This document shows positions 26,759-35,217 of a stretch of DNA of 64,000 nt, piece after piece; position 1 is the first letter of the stretch, and every line of letters starts with the position of its first letter. The notes under the pieces are model-generated. The model searched no databases, was not told the origin of the DNA, and saw only the letters and a program-made list of their open reading frames with translations. The position numbers and the translations under genes are program-made. This DNA comes from DTU013 sp964490975 (GTDB lineage Bacteria; Bacillota; Clostridia; Acetivibrionales; DTU013), in assembly GCA_964490975.1 (NCBI GenBank), contig CAZBEQ010000011.1, positions 14,644 through 78,643 on the forward strand, read 5' to 3'.

Positions 26759-28496
26759 TCTTATCACCGGCCTTTACTATCGCATTGAAGCTGCAAACCT
26801 TTGTGCATAACTTACAGCCTACACAAAGCGCGCTGTTTATTACTATCCTGTCTCCTTTGTCCACTATGGCTGGGCATCCTATCTTTAAGCAGCTCCTGCA
26901 TTGTCTGCAGTTATCATTAATCATCTGAGGTCCTTCATAGCGTACGGTTTTAAGCAGAGCGCACGGTCTTTGAGAAATAATGACTGAAGGTTCATCGATT
27001 TCCGTCTCTTCCTTTACTACCTTTTCAAATTCCTTTATATCGAATGGATCAGCTACTCTTACTCTTTCTATCCCAACCGCTTTTGCCAACAGCTCAAGAT
27101 CCACCTGCTTTGTAGGTTCACCCTTTATAGTGAAGCCTGTCGTTGGATTCTGCTGATGTCCGGTCATCCCGGTTATAGAGTTGTCAAGTATGATTACAGT
27201 CGAACAGCCTTTATTATAGACTATATCGATCAATCCTGTGATACCTGAATGAATAAAGGTGGAATCACCAAGTATAGCAACTGTTTTTTTACTGAAATCT
27301 CTTCCTCTTGCCTTTTCCATACCATGAGCCATACCTATACTTGCTCCCATACAGACACAGGTATCCATCGCTTCTGTTGGCGAAAGTGCACCAAGCGTAT
27401 AACAGCCTATATCACCTGTAACAATGAGCTTCAGCTTTTTAAGGACATGGAACATTCCTCTGTGCGGACAGCCCGGGCACATAACAGGAGGCCTTACAGG
27501 CGCCTGTGAATCCACGCTGTAATTTCTTTCAAATTCTCCGCAGCCCAATATCATCTTTTTGATTAATGCTGCTGAATACTCGCCGGTAACCGGTAATAAA
27601 TCCTTACCTATGACCTTGATCCCAAGTTTTTTGATTTGATTCTCAAAGAAGGGCTCAAGTTCTTCAATAACATAAAGAGTATCTACCTTTGCTGCAAATT
27701 CAGCTATTAACTTATCCGGCAGTGGGTAGACCATTCCAAGCTTCAGGTATGATACATCACCAAAGGCCTCACGAGCATATTGATATGATATTCCTGAGGT
27801 TATGACTCCAATATCGGTACTTCCCCACTCAACGCTGTTAAGAGAAGTTTCTTCTGAAAATGTTTTTAAATCTGCCATTCTCTTTTCGACAATGAGATGT
27901 CTTGCTTTTGCCATAGCCGGCATCATAACGTATTTTGCCGGATCCTTTACATAAGGCTTCAAGCCGTCATTTTCCCTGTCATTTATTTCAACCATGCTCT
28001 GAGAATGAGCAATACGGGTAGTAAGTCTTACTATTACAGGGCAGTCGAATTTTTCACTCATATCATATGCAGTCTTGACATAATCCTTACATTCCTGGCT
28101 ATTTGATGGCTCAAGCATAGGTAACTTTGATGAACGTGCATAAAACCTGGAATCCTGTTCATTTTGGGAGCTGTGCATTCCGGGGTCATCGGCAACCATT
28201 ATAACAAGTCCACCATTGACTCCGGTATACGAGACTGTAAAGAGCGGGTCAGCTGCCACATTCAGACCGACATGCTTCATTGAGCATATTGCCCTTGCAC
28301 CGGCAACAGAAGCGCCGATAGCTACCTCTAATGCAACCTTCTCATTTGGTGACCACTCACTGTACATATCATCATATTTGGCTATATTTTCTGTTATTTC
28401 CGTACTTGGGGTACCCGGATATGCAGTGGCGACCCTAACGCCAGCCTCATATGCACCTCTTGCAACTGCTTCATTGCCCAACATCAATTTTTTCAT
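26751..28496 (-). CDS. iorA: Indolepyruvate ferredoxin oxidoreductase, alpha subunit
   Basis: 581 aa. The N-terminal pyrimidine-binding domain (YPGTPSTEITENIAKYDD) is followed by a thiamine diphosphate domain: DIGCYTLGALSP, GDSTFIHSGITGLIDIVYN, with the GDS...N motif. A C-terminal ferredoxin domain has two [4Fe-4S] motifs, CRQCRSCLKIGC and CVGCKLCTKVC. A mid-protein CPGCPHRG motif is also typical. Start has AAGGAGAACCAT. The enzyme consumes aromatic 2-oxoacids made by transamination of Trp, Phe and Tyr. Confidence 0.97.
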   Translation of the reverse strand: MKKLMLGNEAVARGAYEAGVRVATAYPGTPSTEITENIAKYDDMYSEWSPNEKVALEVAIGASVAGARAICSMKHVGLNVAADPLFTVSYTGVNGGLVIMVADDPGMHSSQNEQDSRFYARSSKLPMLEPSNSQECKDYVKTAYDMSEKFDCPVIVRLTTRIAHSQSMVEINDRENDGLKPYVKDPAKYVMMPAMAKARHLIVEKRMADLKTFSEETSLNSVEWGSTDIGVITSGISYQYAREAFGDVSYLKLGMVYPLPDKLIAEFAAKVDTLYVIEELEPFFENQIKKLGIKVIGKDLLPVTGEYSAALIKKMILGCGEFERNYSVDSQAPVRPPVMCPGCPHRGMFHVLKKLKLIVTGDIGCYTLGALSPTEAMDTCVCMGASIGMAHGMEKARGRDFSKKTVAILGDSTFIHSGITGLIDIVYNKGCSTVIILDNSITGMTGHQQNPTTGFTIKGEPTKQVDLELLAKAVGIERVRVADPFDIKEFEKVVKEETEIDEPSVIISQRPCALLKTVRYEGPQMINDNCRQCRSCLKIGCPAIVDKGDRIVINSALCVGCKLCTKVCSFNAIVKAGDKNE

Positions 28497-28631
28497 ATGG
28501 TTCTCCTTGTTTCACATGGATGAATTATATCTAAAATTACATTAATTTTTCAATTTATTATATTTTAAACTTTAATATGTTTTTTGTAAACTGATAAATA
28601 AAGCGTCTTAATTGCATTTAATTGCTATCTG

Positions 28632-28664
28632 TAACAAAGGGACACCCCTAAAAGGAATGTCCCT
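28632..28664 (-). terminator. Terminator after the symporter gene; GGGACA-type palindrome
   Basis: Minus strand AGGGACATTCC and GGGGTGTCCCT pair over 11 positions (two wobbles) around TTTTA, then TTTGTTAC. It lies 38 bases past the symporter stop. The outer arm resembles the GGGGAC palindromes at 43802-43853 and 52971-53140. Confidence 0.65.
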
Positions 28665-28701
28665 GTTTGAAAACGTGCAATACTAGGAATAAACCTTATA
28701 C

Positions 28702-30204
28702 TCAAGCTTCCGGTTCCAAAGCTGTGCCCTTGCTTTCTCCAAACACTTTCTCAATATGCTTCTGAGGCATTTTTGCTGTCAACAGACTGACTACAGGTAC
28801 AATGATCAGTGATGCTATCATAGCTATAGCCCCAATATTAGGAGCCTTACCGGCATCCATTTTATATATTATAGCACCGGTTATAGAAACCGCGAAACCA
28901 CTGATAAATCCTGCCCAGGCACCGATTTTTGTCGTACCCTTCCAATAAAGGCCGTAAAGGAACGGAGCAAGGAAAGCACCTGCAATTGTTCCCCACGAGA
29001 AGGACATCAAACTGAGTATTGAATTTGGCGTTACTGCTACCATAAAGGAGAAAATTACAAATAGTCCACATAAAACCCTCATAAGCAGCATAACGCTTTC
29101 CTTTTTCATATTCGGGAAAAGATGTCCCTTTATAAGATCGAGTGAAATTGCCGAGCTAGATACCAGTACAAGAGAAGACAATGTCGACATTGATGCAGAA
29201 AGCACAAGTATGACTATTATACCGATCAATGCATCAGGCAGAGCTGACTCAAGCACCATAGGCATTACCATATCAGGGTTTGCTTTTCCGTTTGCACCCA
29301 AAGGCATTGTATTATCAAGGAACAGCCTTCCGAAACCACCTACAAAATAAGCGCCTCCTGCTATTATCAATGCAAATACTGTTGAAATGATTGTTCCGGT
29401 TTTAACAGCAGCGTCATTCTTTATAGCATAGAATTTGTGTACCATCTGTGGAAGTCCCCATGTTCCAAGGCTTGTTAAAACAATCAGTCCAAGCAGGTTC
29501 AACGGCTGAGCACTGAAAGCGCTTACAAGGCCGGGCCCTGCTTCAGGAATCTCCGACAGCTTCTTAAGTCCTCCGGATAAGCCCCCGACTGCAGGATTTG
29601 ACAGAATGAAATAAATCATAAATGCAACTCCGATAAGCATTATGATACCCTGTATAAAATCGTTTATTGCCGTTGCGACATACCCGCCCAACAACAGATA
29701 AACGCCTGTCAGCAAAGCCATTGCCGCCATGCAATATACAAAAGGCACATCAAAAGTCCTCTCAAACAAATATCCTAACCCTTGATATACCGAAGCTGAA
29801 TAAGGAACGAGGAATATAAATATTATCAACGCTGTGATTATCTTCATAGCCTTGCTGTCATAACGCTTTTCAAAAAACTCAGGCATCGTTGACACACCAA
29901 GATCATGGGTCATCTTTCTTGTTTTTTTAGCCAGTACTATCCATGCCAGCAGGCTCCCCAGTATGGCATTCCCTATCCCGATGAATGTAGAAGAAATACC
30001 AAACCCCCAGCCTATCTTGCCTGCATATCCGATGAATATTACTGCAGAGAAATAAGTAGTACCGTAAGCAAAGGCTGAAAGCCACGGCCCCATCCTTCTG
30101 CCACCCAGGAAGAAATCCTGTACGTTATTTACCTTTTTTTTGCTGATGATCCCTACGAAAACCATTAGAATAATGAAAAGACCTAAAAAGACATACTTGA
30201 GCAT
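28702..30204 (-). CDS. Sodium:solute symporter family protein
   Basis: 500 aa transporter of the SSS family with about 13 hydrophobic segments. Family marks: DFFLGGRRMGPWLSAFAYGTTYFSAVIF near the start, LLLGGYVATAINDFIQGIIM, and SASMSTLSSLVLVSSSAIS. It is closest in pattern to the PutP/pantothenate group, but the substrate cannot be read from sequence. I start it at 30204 (MLKYVFLG), 9 bases after GGAAGG; the ATG at 30213 abuts that site. Next to aryl-acid genes, but with its own terminators on both sides, so no functional link is implied. Confidence 0.88.
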   Translation of the reverse strand: MLKYVFLGLFIILMVFVGIISKKKVNNVQDFFLGGRRMGPWLSAFAYGTTYFSAVIFIGYAGKIGWGFGISSTFIGIGNAILGSLLAWIVLAKKTRKMTHDLGVSTMPEFFEKRYDSKAMKIITALIIFIFLVPYSASVYQGLGYLFERTFDVPFVYCMAAMALLTGVYLLLGGYVATAINDFIQGIIMLIGVAFMIYFILSNPAVGGLSGGLKKLSEIPEAGPGLVSAFSAQPLNLLGLIVLTSLGTWGLPQMVHKFYAIKNDAAVKTGTIISTVFALIIAGGAYFVGGFGRLFLDNTMPLGANGKANPDMVMPMVLESALPDALIGIIVILVLSASMSTLSSLVLVSSSAISLDLIKGHLFPNMKKESVMLLMRVLCGLFVIFSFMVAVTPNSILSLMSFSWGTIAGAFLAPFLYGLYWKGTTKIGAWAGFISGFAVSITGAIIYKMDAGKAPNIGAIAMIASLIIVPVVSLLTAKMPQKHIEKVFGESKGTALEPEA

Positions 30205-30253
30205 ACCTACCATCCTTCCATAATGTTGTACTTGTACCTACCATACCTACCAT
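30203..30253 (-). repeat. Repeated ATGGTAGGT units at the symporter start
   Basis: The minus strand carries ATGGTAGGTATGGTAGGTAC at about 30234-30253 and ATGGTAGGTATG again at 30202-30213, where the last ATG is the symporter start. The duplicated units each contain a potential weak ribosome site and an ATG. Confidence 0.55.
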
Positions 30254-30297
30254 ACTGCGATATGAAAAAATCATATGTATTATACAACAAGCAGGCA

Positions 30298-30327
30298 TAA
30301 AAAGAAAGAAGTTTTTCAACTTCTTTC
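30298..30327 (-). terminator. Terminator after the beta-CASP gene
   Basis: GAAAGAAGTT and AACTTCTTTC, a perfect 10-bp stem with a 4-base loop (30304-30327), followed on the minus strand by TTTTTATG. Lies 38 bases past the stop of the beta-CASP gene. Confidence 0.85.
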
Positions 30328-30364
30328 TAAGCAACTAATTTCAAGGAATTATCCTAAGCAAATT

Positions 30365-32005
30365 TTATTTTATGATGTCAAGAATATCTTTCTCAAACTT
30401 ATGTAATTTTCGTATAAGTTCTTCTAACTCCAATTCTTCCTTATCTGTTCTAAGGTCGTTATGTATGATAGAAGACGCCTCTTCAAGTTCATCTCTGAGC
30501 TTGTCAAGCATATATACGATTTCAAGACGCTTGAAGCCATATTTCTCTTTCTTCTCTTCCGGGGCAGTCCTCTTTTCCGTACAGGATACACCTGCATAGG
30601 TAACTGTATATGAATCACCACGATCAGGTATTATAGTGCCGACCCTCAGTTCGCTCGCTATCAGTTCTGAGAATTCGGACATTGATTCTTCTTCACCGTG
30701 AACTATGAATACCTTCTTGGGCTTTTGTTCAAATGCTTTCATCCAGCTTATAAGCCCATCCTTGTCGGCGTGTCCGGAAAAGCCCTCTATCATTTCCACT
30801 CTTGCGTTGACAGATATCTCTTCACCGAATATCCTCACCTTATCTGCGCCATCAACCAGTCTCCTGCCGAGGGTACCTTCGGCCTGGTAACCTACAAATA
30901 CCACGGAAGATTCCTTTCTCCAGAGATTATGCTTGAGATGGTGCTTTATCCTTCCGGCATCGCACATTCCGCTTGCTGATAATATTATCAGGCTTTCCTC
31001 CCTGTCATTTAGCGCCTTGGAATCCTCAACACTCTGAGTGAATTGTAAACCCGGAAAATCAAGTGGATTATCCCCGTTTTCAATATATTCTCTTGCTTCC
31101 TCATCAAAACAGTCAAGATTATTCCTGAAGACCTTTGTGGCCGATACAGCCAGCGGACTGTCTACATATACAGGGATACGCAGCAGCTGATTCAATTTAT
31201 CACCGTATTTTTCACGCTGTTTGAACAGCTCATAAAGAATCTCCTGCGTTCTTCCCACTGCAAAGGATGGAATAATTATGTTTCCGCCCTTCTCCATCGT
31301 AGAAGTAATTATTTCAACAAATCTGTCTATCTTATTCTCCACATTAGAATGGTTTCTATTGCCATATGTAGACTCGATAAAGAGATAATCTGCACTGTCT
31401 ATAATACTTGGGTCCCTGAGTATAGGCATGTTCTTGTTGCCAATGTCACCGGAAAATACAAGCTTGATTTCTCTATCGTCTTCCTTCACCCAGATCTCAA
31501 TGATGGATGAACCAAGGATGTGTCCTGCATCGTTAAACCTGGCCCTTACCTGGTCATTTATCCGGACTTCCTCGGAATAATGGACACTTGAAAATAGTTT
31601 AATGCTGTCAATTGCATCCTGTGTGGTATATAACGGCTGTACAGGTGGTAAACCAGCTCTCTCACGCTTACGGTTGACCCATTCGTTTTCAAACTCCTGT
31701 ATATGTCCGCTGTCAGGCAGCATTATCGCACTTAGCTCTGCAGTTGCTTTTGTGGCATATATCTGCCCCTTGAAACCATCTACAAATAGCTTGGGTATCC
31801 GGCCGCTATGGTCTATATGAGCATGCGTAAGGATCATGAAATCAACATCGGCAGGGTTAAATGGGAAGGGCTCATGATTTTGTGCCTCTAATGCATTACT
31901 TCCCTGGAACATACCACAGTCTACCAAAAAACTGCAGCTTCCAGTTTCGATATGGAAACATGAACCTGTAACCGTTTTTGCCGCACCCACAAAGGTTATT
32001 TTCAT
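30365..32005 (-). CDS. Metallo-beta-lactamase / beta-CASP ribonuclease-like protein
   Basis: 546 aa. The metal site motif is ILTHAHIDHSGRIP (HxHxDH), with later ligands in DAGHILGS and FSGDIG. The beta-CASP domain carries SASGMCDAGRIKHHL, and the RMMBL-type C-terminal motif is GFSGHADKDG. The family (COG1236, CPSF/YSH1-like) processes RNA. A 70-residue coiled, charged tail (DKLRDELEEASSII onward) is unusual. Start chosen at 32005 (MKITFVGAAKTVTGSC) after AGAGAGGTG; the upstream in-frame extension lacks family similarity. Not RNase J, which lacks this SASGMCDAGR form. Confidence 0.9.
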   Translation of the reverse strand: MKITFVGAAKTVTGSCFHIETGSCSFLVDCGMFQGSNALEAQNHEPFPFNPADVDFMILTHAHIDHSGRIPKLFVDGFKGQIYATKATAELSAIMLPDSGHIQEFENEWVNRKRERAGLPPVQPLYTTQDAIDSIKLFSSVHYSEEVRINDQVRARFNDAGHILGSSIIEIWVKEDDREIKLVFSGDIGNKNMPILRDPSIIDSADYLFIESTYGNRNHSNVENKIDRFVEIITSTMEKGGNIIIPSFAVGRTQEILYELFKQREKYGDKLNQLLRIPVYVDSPLAVSATKVFRNNLDCFDEEAREYIENGDNPLDFPGLQFTQSVEDSKALNDREESLIILSASGMCDAGRIKHHLKHNLWRKESSVVFVGYQAEGTLGRRLVDGADKVRIFGEEISVNARVEMIEGFSGHADKDGLISWMKAFEQKPKKVFIVHGEEESMSEFSELIASELRVGTIIPDRGDSYTVTYAGVSCTEKRTAPEEKKEKYGFKRLEIVYMLDKLRDELEEASSIIHNDLRTDKEELELEELIRKLHKFEKDILDIIK

Positions 32006-32130
32006 CAATAGCACCTCTCTAATTATATATTTTGAATAGTATGAATATATTCGCGTGACATTTTTTATATTATTCGACATTGAAAAACATATTTCCTTTG
32101 AAAATTACATGAAATTCCTAAAATCTCTAC

Positions 32131-32159
32131 TTGACTTAAGTTTTTTTATGCCTTATACT
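32131..32159 (+). promoter_or_regulatory. Promoter of the tRNA(CAT)-tRNA-Tyr pair
   Basis: TTGACT (32131-32136), 17-base spacer, TATACT (32154-32159), 17 bases before the tRNA. Near-consensus sigma-A promoter. Confidence 0.88.
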
Positions 32160-32176
32160 AGGTTTTGTCACTTTGA

Positions 32177-32253
32177 GGGCCTTTAGCTCAGTTGGTTAGA
32201 GCAACCGGCTCATAACCGGTTGGTCCGGGGTTCGAGTCCCTGAAGGCCCACCA
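32177..32253 (+). tRNA. tRNA with CAT anticodon (Met elongator or Ile2)
   Basis: Cloverleaf with acceptor GGGCCTT/AAGGCCC, D arm GCTCAGTTGGTTAGAGC, and anticodon loop CTCATAA (anticodon CAT). The T arm is GGGGTTCGAGTCCC and CCA is encoded. The body resembles the Bacillus Ile2 type (lysidine-modified CAU) as much as an elongator Met. It is not an initiator, because the acceptor end pairs fully. The amino acid identity is left open. Confidence 0.95.
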
Positions 32254-32257
32254 GTAT

Positions 32258-32342
32258 GGAGGGGTTCCCGAGTGGCCAAAGGGGGCAGACTGTAAATCTG
32301 TTGTCAGTGACTTCGATGGTCCGAATCCATCCCCCTCCACCA
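32258..32342 (+). tRNA. tRNA-Tyr (GTA)
   Basis: Class II tRNA with a long variable arm, acceptor GGAGGGG/CCCCTCC, anticodon loop CTGTAAA (anticodon GTA), and T arm TGGTCCGAATCCA. CCA is encoded. Only 4 bases separate it from the preceding tRNA, so they share a transcript. Confidence 0.96.
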
Positions 32343-32378
32343 AAAAATCCGAAAACTTTTAAGGTTTTCGGATTTTTT
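32343..32378. terminator. Bidirectional terminator between tRNA-Tyr and murD
   Basis: AAAAAATCCGAAAAC and GTTTTCGGATTTTTT form a 15-bp perfect stem with an 8-base loop. It ends the tRNA transcript on the plus strand and the murD transcript on the minus strand. Confidence 0.92.
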
Positions 32379-32401
32379 ATGCCCAAATAAATGCGTTAAG
32401 C

Positions 32402-33796
32402 TTAAAGCTGCATAACAAGGCTCCTGAAGTGATTGCCTCTCTCTTCAAAGTTTTTGTACATATCAAAGCTTGCGCTTGCAGGCGAAAGTAACACAATATC
32501 TCCCGGGACTGCATTTTCATATGCTTTCTTAACAGCTTCCTCCATTGATGTACATCTGATGATCGGTATACCGATACCATTGCCTGTTCTTTCGATTTCG
32601 TCTTTTAGCGCTTTTTCGATCTTGTCAGATGTTTGTCCTGCCAATACAAGGCATTTTACCCTCTCAGCCAGAACCGGGCCCATATCATCATAAGGCAAAT
32701 GCTTGTCATATCCTCCGGCTATCAATATCAATTTGTCCTTGAAAGCCTTAATACTGGCCATTGTCCTTGTTGGACTTGAACCAATTGAATCATTATAAAA
32801 GCTTATCCCGTTAATATCCCTGACATGCTCACTTCGATGTTCTACTCCTCTGAAAGACGAAGCAATTGCCTGTACATCCCGGGGCTCTACAAAGTCCAGT
32901 GTAGCAGCTACAGCTGCCATATAATTTTCTATGTTATGGACTCCGGGAATCAGGATATCATTTGTATCTACTATTATCTGTTCTTTTCCTCCGTGGCGGA
33001 ATACAATATTGCTCCCTGATATCACCACACCATCGTCAAGCTCGCAGCTGCGGCTGAACAGGATGACCTTTCCGGGACCTTCTTCGGCGAAGCTGCGGGT
33101 TATATCATTGTCGTGATTGGCTACTAATGTATCATTTTCATTTTGATAAAGGAAAATGTTTCTTTTAGCATCGGCATACTCCTTCATTGAAGTGTGCACA
33201 TCAAGATGGTTAGGAGACAGATTTGTCACAACTGCTGTATTTATCCTGTTTCTCATTGTGTGAAGCTGAAAACTGCTCAACTCCAGCACAACCATATCAG
33301 TATTGCTTATCTCGTCGATCTTATCAAGCAGGGGGGTTCCTATATTGCCCCCAAGCCAACATTTATAGCCATGCTGCCCGAGAATTTTATAAATAAGAGT
33401 AGTAGTGGTCGTCTTTCCATCGCTTCCCGTTACTCCGAATATCCTTGCGGTACACAGCTTACAGAAAACTTCCATTTCTGATGTTATCTCTACACCGGCC
33501 TCTGCCTCCCTTAACAACTCCGGTATATCAAAACGAACCTTTGGCGTTTTAAAAATAATATCAAAGCCCTTAAGGTTTTTTAGATAATCCGGGCCAAGGC
33601 TATACTGTACATCAAGACCTTCCAATGCTTTTAAAGCGGGTTCAAGAGCAGCCTTTTCCGCTCTGTCAAATGCTGTGACTGAAACTCCCATCGAACCCAG
33701 GTATCTGATCAAGGGTGTATTACTTATGCCGATCCCCAAGACTCCTACTTTTTTATTTCTTATCTCTTTTTTGAACTGCTCCAGCTTCTGATTCAA
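32402..33796 (-). CDS. murD: UDP-N-acetylmuramoylalanine-D-glutamate ligase
   Basis: Adds D-glutamate to UDP-MurNAc-L-Ala in peptidoglycan synthesis, 464 aa. The ATP loop is GVTGSDGKTTTTTL. Further family marks are LGGNIGTPLL, VVTNLSPNHLDVH, NYMAAVAAT and FYNDSIGSSPTRTMASIKAF. The C-terminal domain ends LLSPASASFDMYKNFEERGNHF. The only strong ribosome site, GGAGG, lies 2 bases before an ATG (33802) but 8 before a TTG (33796). The TTG gives (M)NQKLEQFKKEIRNKK, matching clostridial MurD N-termini, so I prefer it. It stands alone, away from a division/cell wall cluster. Confidence 0.93.
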   Translation of the reverse strand: MNQKLEQFKKEIRNKKVGVLGIGISNTPLIRYLGSMGVSVTAFDRAEKAALEPALKALEGLDVQYSLGPDYLKNLKGFDIIFKTPKVRFDIPELLREAEAGVEITSEMEVFCKLCTARIFGVTGSDGKTTTTTLIYKILGQHGYKCWLGGNIGTPLLDKIDEISNTDMVVLELSSFQLHTMRNRINTAVVTNLSPNHLDVHTSMKEYADAKRNIFLYQNENDTLVANHDNDITRSFAEEGPGKVILFSRSCELDDGVVISGSNIVFRHGGKEQIIVDTNDILIPGVHNIENYMAAVAATLDFVEPRDVQAIASSFRGVEHRSEHVRDINGISFYNDSIGSSPTRTMASIKAFKDKLILIAGGYDKHLPYDDMGPVLAERVKCLVLAGQTSDKIEKALKDEIERTGNGIGIPIIRCTSMEEAVKKAYENAVPGDIVLLSPASASFDMYKNFEERGNHFRSLVMQL

Positions 33797-33846
33797 ATTC
33801 ATAACCTCCAAACGTAAAAACCATTATTAATTTTATAATTTTCCAC

Positions 33847-33875
33847 TTGCAATTATACAACATTTCTAGTAGAAT
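33847..33875 (+). promoter_or_regulatory. Promoter of tRNA-Leu
   Basis: TTGCAA (33847-33852), 17-base spacer, TAGAAT (33870-33875), 20 bases before the tRNA. Confidence 0.75.
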
Positions 33876-33895
33876 TAATATTACCGTTCAGAAAT

Positions 33896-33982
33896 GCGGG
33901 AATGGCGGAATTGGCAGACGCGCTAGTTTCAGGTACTAGAGCTCGCAAGGGTGTGCAGGTTCAAGTCCTGTTTCCCGCACCA
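33896..33982 (+). tRNA. tRNA-Leu (CAG)
   Basis: Class II tRNA with a long variable arm. Acceptor is GCGGGAA/TTCCCGC. The anticodon stem CTAGT/ACTAG holds the loop TTCAGGT (anticodon CAG). The T arm contains GGTTCAAGTCC and CCA is encoded. Confidence 0.95.
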
Positions 33983-34012
33983 AAAGCTTTCGGATAATCC
34001 GAAAGCTTTTTT
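33983..34012. terminator. Bidirectional terminator between tRNA-Leu and dinB
   Basis: AAAGCTTTCGG and CCGAAAGCTTT with a 5-base loop and flanking A and T runs. Serves tRNA-Leu on plus and the cheR-dinB transcript on minus. Confidence 0.88.
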
Positions 34013-35216
34013 ACTTTTTATCCCCATCAATAAGCTTTGCTCTTTTCAGCTTATCACTACCAAAACGTGACCGTATGGCATCCATCGCTTTTTCAAGCTT
34101 TTCCTCCCTCTTTATTTCGTCTGGCAGCTCATTATTAACATCGAATATTGAGAGCTGCTCCGGTACATCCTCATCAATATTGGCTATTCCGATCCCAAGC
34201 AATCTGATTGGTCTGTGCCTGTCCCAATTAACCTTTAGAAGCTCGGCACCCGTCCTATATATATCCTTGGTTAAATATGATGGTATGATAGTTTTTTGGC
34301 GGGTTATTGTTTTAAAATCATTATAGCGTATTACTATCGATACTGTTCTTCCTCTGAAATCATAACGTCGGGCCTCTTCCCCAACTTCCTCGGCCAAGCC
34401 GAGCAGTACAGTCCCTGCTTCCTCAATATCGATAATATCTTTTGATAAAGTTGTTGATCTGCTAATTGATTTTGTTTCACTTTTTGGCGAGGATTCAACG
34501 GGAGTCAAATCAATTCCGTTTGCCAGTTGTTTTAGTTCAAGTCCGTATTTTCCAAAGATATCCTGCAATATTTTAGAATTACATCCTGCAAGTTCTCCTA
34601 TAGTATCGATACCGATCTCATTAAGCCTTTTTTCTGTCTGCTTACCAATACCATACATTTCTCTAACCTTGAGAGGCCAAAGCTTGTACCTTATGTCATT
34701 TTTCCAAAGCTCAGTTATCCCCAGCGGCTTCTTCATTTCAGAAGCCATTTTAGCAAGAAATTTGTTTTCAGATATACCGATAGAACACCATAGATCCAAT
34801 TCATCCTTTATTTCGTTCATAATTCTATTCGCGAGATGGACAGGTTCACCAAAAAGCTGTTCACATCCGGTCAAATCGAGCCATGCTTCATCTATGCTGT
34901 TTTTCTGAATTACAGGCGAATATCTTGAAAATATCTCCATGAAATCATTGGATTTACGCTCGTACAGTCCGCGGGTAGGAGGAACCAGTATAAGACCTGG
35001 ACAAATTGACAATGCTTCGTGTATGAGCATTGTAGTTTTGACTCCGAATGCCCTTGCATCATAATTAGCTGCAAGTATGATGCCAGACCTGTTTTTCGGA
35101 TCACCTGCAACAGCTGCAGGATGACCTTTTAGGGCAGGATTAATGGACATTTCGCAAGTAATGAAGAAAGCATTCATATCTACAAGAATTATAGTTCTTC
35201 TCATAGACACAGCCAT
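34011..35216 (-). CDS. dinB: Y-family DNA polymerase IV
   Basis: Translesion polymerase, 401 aa. The palm catalytic residues are in LVDMNAFFITCE (Asp13) and NSIDEAWLDLTG (Asp-Glu pair). The second Phe of the AFF motif takes the position of the steric gate that excludes ribonucleotides. A helix-hairpin-helix thumb (MYGIGKQTEKRLNEIGI) and a C-terminal little finger domain follow. I start it at 35216 (MAVSMRRTII), with GGAG 9 bases upstream; the ATG at 35231 has no usable site. It follows cheR immediately. DMNAFF resembles the YqjH branch of Bacillus. No LexA box was seen in front of cheR-dinB. Confidence 0.94.
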   Translation of the reverse strand: MAVSMRRTIILVDMNAFFITCEMSINPALKGHPAAVAGDPKNRSGIILAANYDARAFGVKTTMLIHEALSICPGLILVPPTRGLYERKSNDFMEIFSRYSPVIQKNSIDEAWLDLTGCEQLFGEPVHLANRIMNEIKDELDLWCSIGISENKFLAKMASEMKKPLGITELWKNDIRYKLWPLKVREMYGIGKQTEKRLNEIGIDTIGELAGCNSKILQDIFGKYGLELKQLANGIDLTPVESSPKSETKSISRSTTLSKDIIDIEEAGTVLLGLAEEVGEEARRYDFRGRTVSIVIRYNDFKTITRQKTIIPSYLTKDIYRTGAELLKVNWDRHRPIRLLGIGIANIDEDVPEQLSIFDVNNELPDEIKREEKLEKAMDAIRSRFGSDKLKRAKLIDGDKK

Positions 35217-35217
35217 A

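Noticed and set aside
32177..32253. Initiator tRNA-Met
   Set aside because: Acceptor position 1 pairs fully (G-C) and the anticodon stem lacks the three G-C pairs of the initiator, so it is an elongator-type CAT tRNA.
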